Source: UBA1141 sp963665155
GTDB lineage: Bacteria; Chloroflexota; Dehalococcoidia; Lucifugimonadales; UBA3495
Assembly (NCBI GenBank): GCA_963665155.2
Contig: OY761986.2
Coordinates: forward strand, 1,674,001-1,738,000
Length of the DNA stretch: 64,000 nt
Reading direction: 5' to 3'
Within the stretch, counting starts at the first letter, position 1. Every line of letters starts with the position of its first letter. The notes under the pieces were generated by a model. The model saw only the letters and a program-made list of their open reading frames with translations. It searched no databases and had not been told where the DNA came from. The translations under genes were made by a program, and so were the position numbers. Shown here one piece after another: positions 62,332-64,000 of this stretch.

Positions 62332-64000
62332 ATGACAACCAACAGCCAAACCGATGCCAAGGATGAGCGCAGCACCACTGCTAGAACCAGACGCAGTACT
62401 GGTGAGCCGCGCCGACAAACGCGTACATTGGTGTTGCCCCAGACCTTAACCGTCCAACGCTTGTCCGAGCTATTGGACCAGAACCCAATAGAAGTCATCA
62501 AGCTCCTAATGCGCAACGGCATCATGGCAGGCATGAATCAGGTCATAGACTACGAGGTAGCTACCCTCGTCACATCGGCCTTGGGCGTCAGGACTAGCGT
62601 GGCCGAGAGCATTGAAGCCACGGCCATTACGGCGGCTCCCGCGGCTGACACTCCCGAGGACAAAACCAACTTGCCGATCCGCCCTGCGGTGATTACCATT
62701 TTAGGCCATGTAGACCATGGCAAGACTTCGCTTCTCGACACCATCAGACGCACTAAAGTTGCTGATCGGGAAGTTGGTGGCATAACCCAACACATTGGCG
62801 CATATCAAGTGGAATACCAAGGAAAGGATATAACCTTCCTCGATACCCCGGGTCATGAGGCATTCACAGCCATTCGCGCCAGGGGAGCCAAGGTGACCGA
62901 CATCGCAGTATTGGTTGTTGCAGCAGACGACGGCCTGATGCCTCAAACTTTGGAAGCGATCAATCACGCCAAGGCTGCGGAAGTGCCCATAGTGGTGGCG
63001 ATAAATAAATCCGATTTACCCACAGCAGACGCAGAGAGAGTAAAACGGCAGTTAAGCGAGCGCGACCTATTAGTGGAAGACTGGGGTGGAGACGTAATAT
63101 CCGTGAACGTCTCCGCTAAAACCGGCGACGGGATTGACGATCTGCTGGAAAACTTACTGGTGGTGGCAGATTTAGCGGAGTTGAAGGCCAACCCGGACAA
63201 GCCAGGCACCGGGGCAATTATTGAAGCGAAGCTGGACCGGAAGCGGGGGCCCACGGCCACTGTGTTAGTCCAAGATGGCTCCCTTAGCGTCGGCGACTAT
63301 ATAGTTGCGGGTAATGCTTGGGGTCGGGTAAAGGCCCTGGGGGACGATAAAGGACGAGCGATCAAGACGATTCCCCCGGGTACACCGGGCGAAATCCTTG
63401 GGTTCAATGTTGTTCCCGAAGCCGGTGACCTGTTTGCAATTATGCCCAACGAGCGGGCCGCAAAGAACGCTGCCGCCCGACAGCAAAAACTCAATGCGGC
63501 TCAGCAAAACCAGGCTCGGGCGCTGACTTTGGATCAAGTCGTTAAGCAAATCGACACTGGCGATGTCAAAGAGTTAACTCTGGTTCTAAAAGCCGATGTT
63601 CAGGGCAGCGTTGAGGCGGTTGAGCAGTCTTTGGAAACCCTGACTGCGGAAGACGCCAAGGCCAGAGTCTTGCACAGCGGTTGCGGTACCATTACCGAGT
63701 CGGATGTCATGTTAGCCAGCGCTTCCGATGCCATCGTAATTGGGTTTACCGTGGGGACAGAACCCAGCGCCGAGAGGCTGGCAGACCGGATGGGCGTTGA
63801 AATCCGCCGGTACAACATAATTTACCAACTTATCGACGATATTCAACTGGCGCTCCAAGGAATGTTAGACCCGGTGTTTACTGATGTGATCATCGGCAAA
63901 GCCGAGATCCGTGAGTTGTTCCCATCACGCCGAGGAGCACAAATCGCCGGTTGCCGCATCACCGAGGGGCGCATTACCAGGGGCGCCCAGGTTAGAGTGC
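62332..64000 (+). CDS. infB: translation initiation factor IF-2 (3' end outside window)
   Basis: Starts at ATG 62332 (AAGGGAGC upstream); the frame is open to the right edge, so the C-terminal part is missing. A short N-terminal IF2N segment (RLSELLDQNPIEVIKLLMRN) precedes the G domain: G1 GHVDHGKT, G2/G3 GGITQHIGAYQV and DTPGHEAF, G4 INKSDL. The long N-terminal extension of proteobacterial IF-2 is absent. Delivers initiator tRNA to the 30S subunit. Confidence 0.96.
   Translation, partial: MTTNSQTDAKDERSTTARTRRSTGEPRRQTRTLVLPQTLTVQRLSELLDQNPIEVIKLLMRNGIMAGMNQVIDYEVATLVTSALGVRTSVAESIEATAITAAPAADTPEDKTNLPIRPAVITILGHVDHGKTSLLDTIRRTKVADREVGGITQHIGAYQVEYQGKDITFLDTPGHEAFTAIRARGAKVTDIAVLVVAADDGLMPQTLEAINHAKAAEVPIVVAINKSDLPTADAERVKRQLSERDLLVEDWGGDVISVNVSAKTGDGIDDLLENLLVVADLAELKANPDKPGTGAIIEAKLDRKRGPTATVLVQDGSLSVGDYIVAGNAWGRVKALGDDKGRAIKTIPPGTPGEILGFNVVPEAGDLFAIMPNERAAKNAAARQQKLNAAQQNQARALTLDQVVKQIDTGDVKELTLVLKADVQGSVEAVEQSLETLTAEDAKARVLHSGCGTITESDVMLASASDAIVIGFTVGTEPSAERLADRMGVEIRRYNIIYQLIDDIQLALQGMLDPVFTDVIIGKAEIRELFPSRRGAQIAGCRITEGRITRGAQVRV

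Noticed and set aside
1..64000. tRNA, rRNA, tmRNA and similar RNA genes
   Set aside because: No T-loop GGTTCGAATCC-like stretch with matching acceptor stem and no rRNA-like sequence was recognised by eye; a covariance-model scan would be decisive.

Overview
The window reads as a chromosomal contig from a free-living bacterium, most probably a member of the Chloroflexota (Dehalococcoidia/SAR202-like). This is an inference from gene content, not from a database search: a nusA-ylxR-infB operon, an F420-type luciferase-like oxidoreductase, the TIGR03847/TIGR03843 protein pair, a GroEL without a GGM tail, lar genes and many TTG/GTG starts. No rRNA, tRNA or CRISPR array was recognised.

Layout. 0-6 kb: 5' end of an acyl-CoA carboxylase beta subunit, folP-folK, a solo groEL, a dUTPase/dCTP-deaminase-like gene and queG, which carries a strikingly regular 15-bp in-frame tandem repeat. 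6-13.8 kb: EVE protein, thiolase-like protein, tyrosine recombinase, tail-anchored protein, uvrC, and an unknown protein with a folded C-terminus. 13.9-19.3 kb: a decay zone with an antitoxin relic, an F420 oxidoreductase and a histidine kinase all interrupted, plus intact PIG-L deacetylase and PD-(D/E)XK-like genes. 19.4-28.2 kb: pterin dehydratase, argH-rpe, rpmB, a CitE-like/folB/flavoprotein operon, a vapBC-type pair and polA. 28.4-38.3 kb: thiE-translin pair, gentisate-dioxygenase-like cupin, MBL hydrolase, then a run of broken genes (radical SAM, MBL-rhodanese, rhodanese, MFS). 38.7-46.8 kb: comM with a frameshift, cupin, TIGR03847/TIGR03843 pair, larC, VOC protein, membrane-anchored receiver, GNAT, ychF. 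47-50.3 kb: a Septu-like (PtuA/PtuB) ATPase-HNH defence pair whose HNH gene carries an in-frame amber codon and whose 5' flank holds an IS701-family element with CTAG target duplications. 50.4-56 kb: DUF362, UbiA prenyltransferase, flippase-like protein, larB, larE and a membrane protein. 56.4-64 kb: PaaI-like thioesterase, then Rrf2 regulator-moeB/thiF-cysM (cysteine and sulfur transfer) with a visible promoter and operator, and the nusA-ylxR-infB translation operon running off the right edge.

The most notable patterns are: (1) a defence operon that looks silenced both by an IS insertion next to its ribosome-binding site and by a nonsense codon; (2) at least nine interrupted genes, nearly all accessory, in a contig whose large core genes (polA, uvrC, groL, nusA, ychF) are uninterrupted; (3) widespread 11-18 bp imperfect tandem duplications, reaching an extreme in queG; (4) an autoregulatory-looking inverted repeat straddling the -10 box of the Rrf2 gene.
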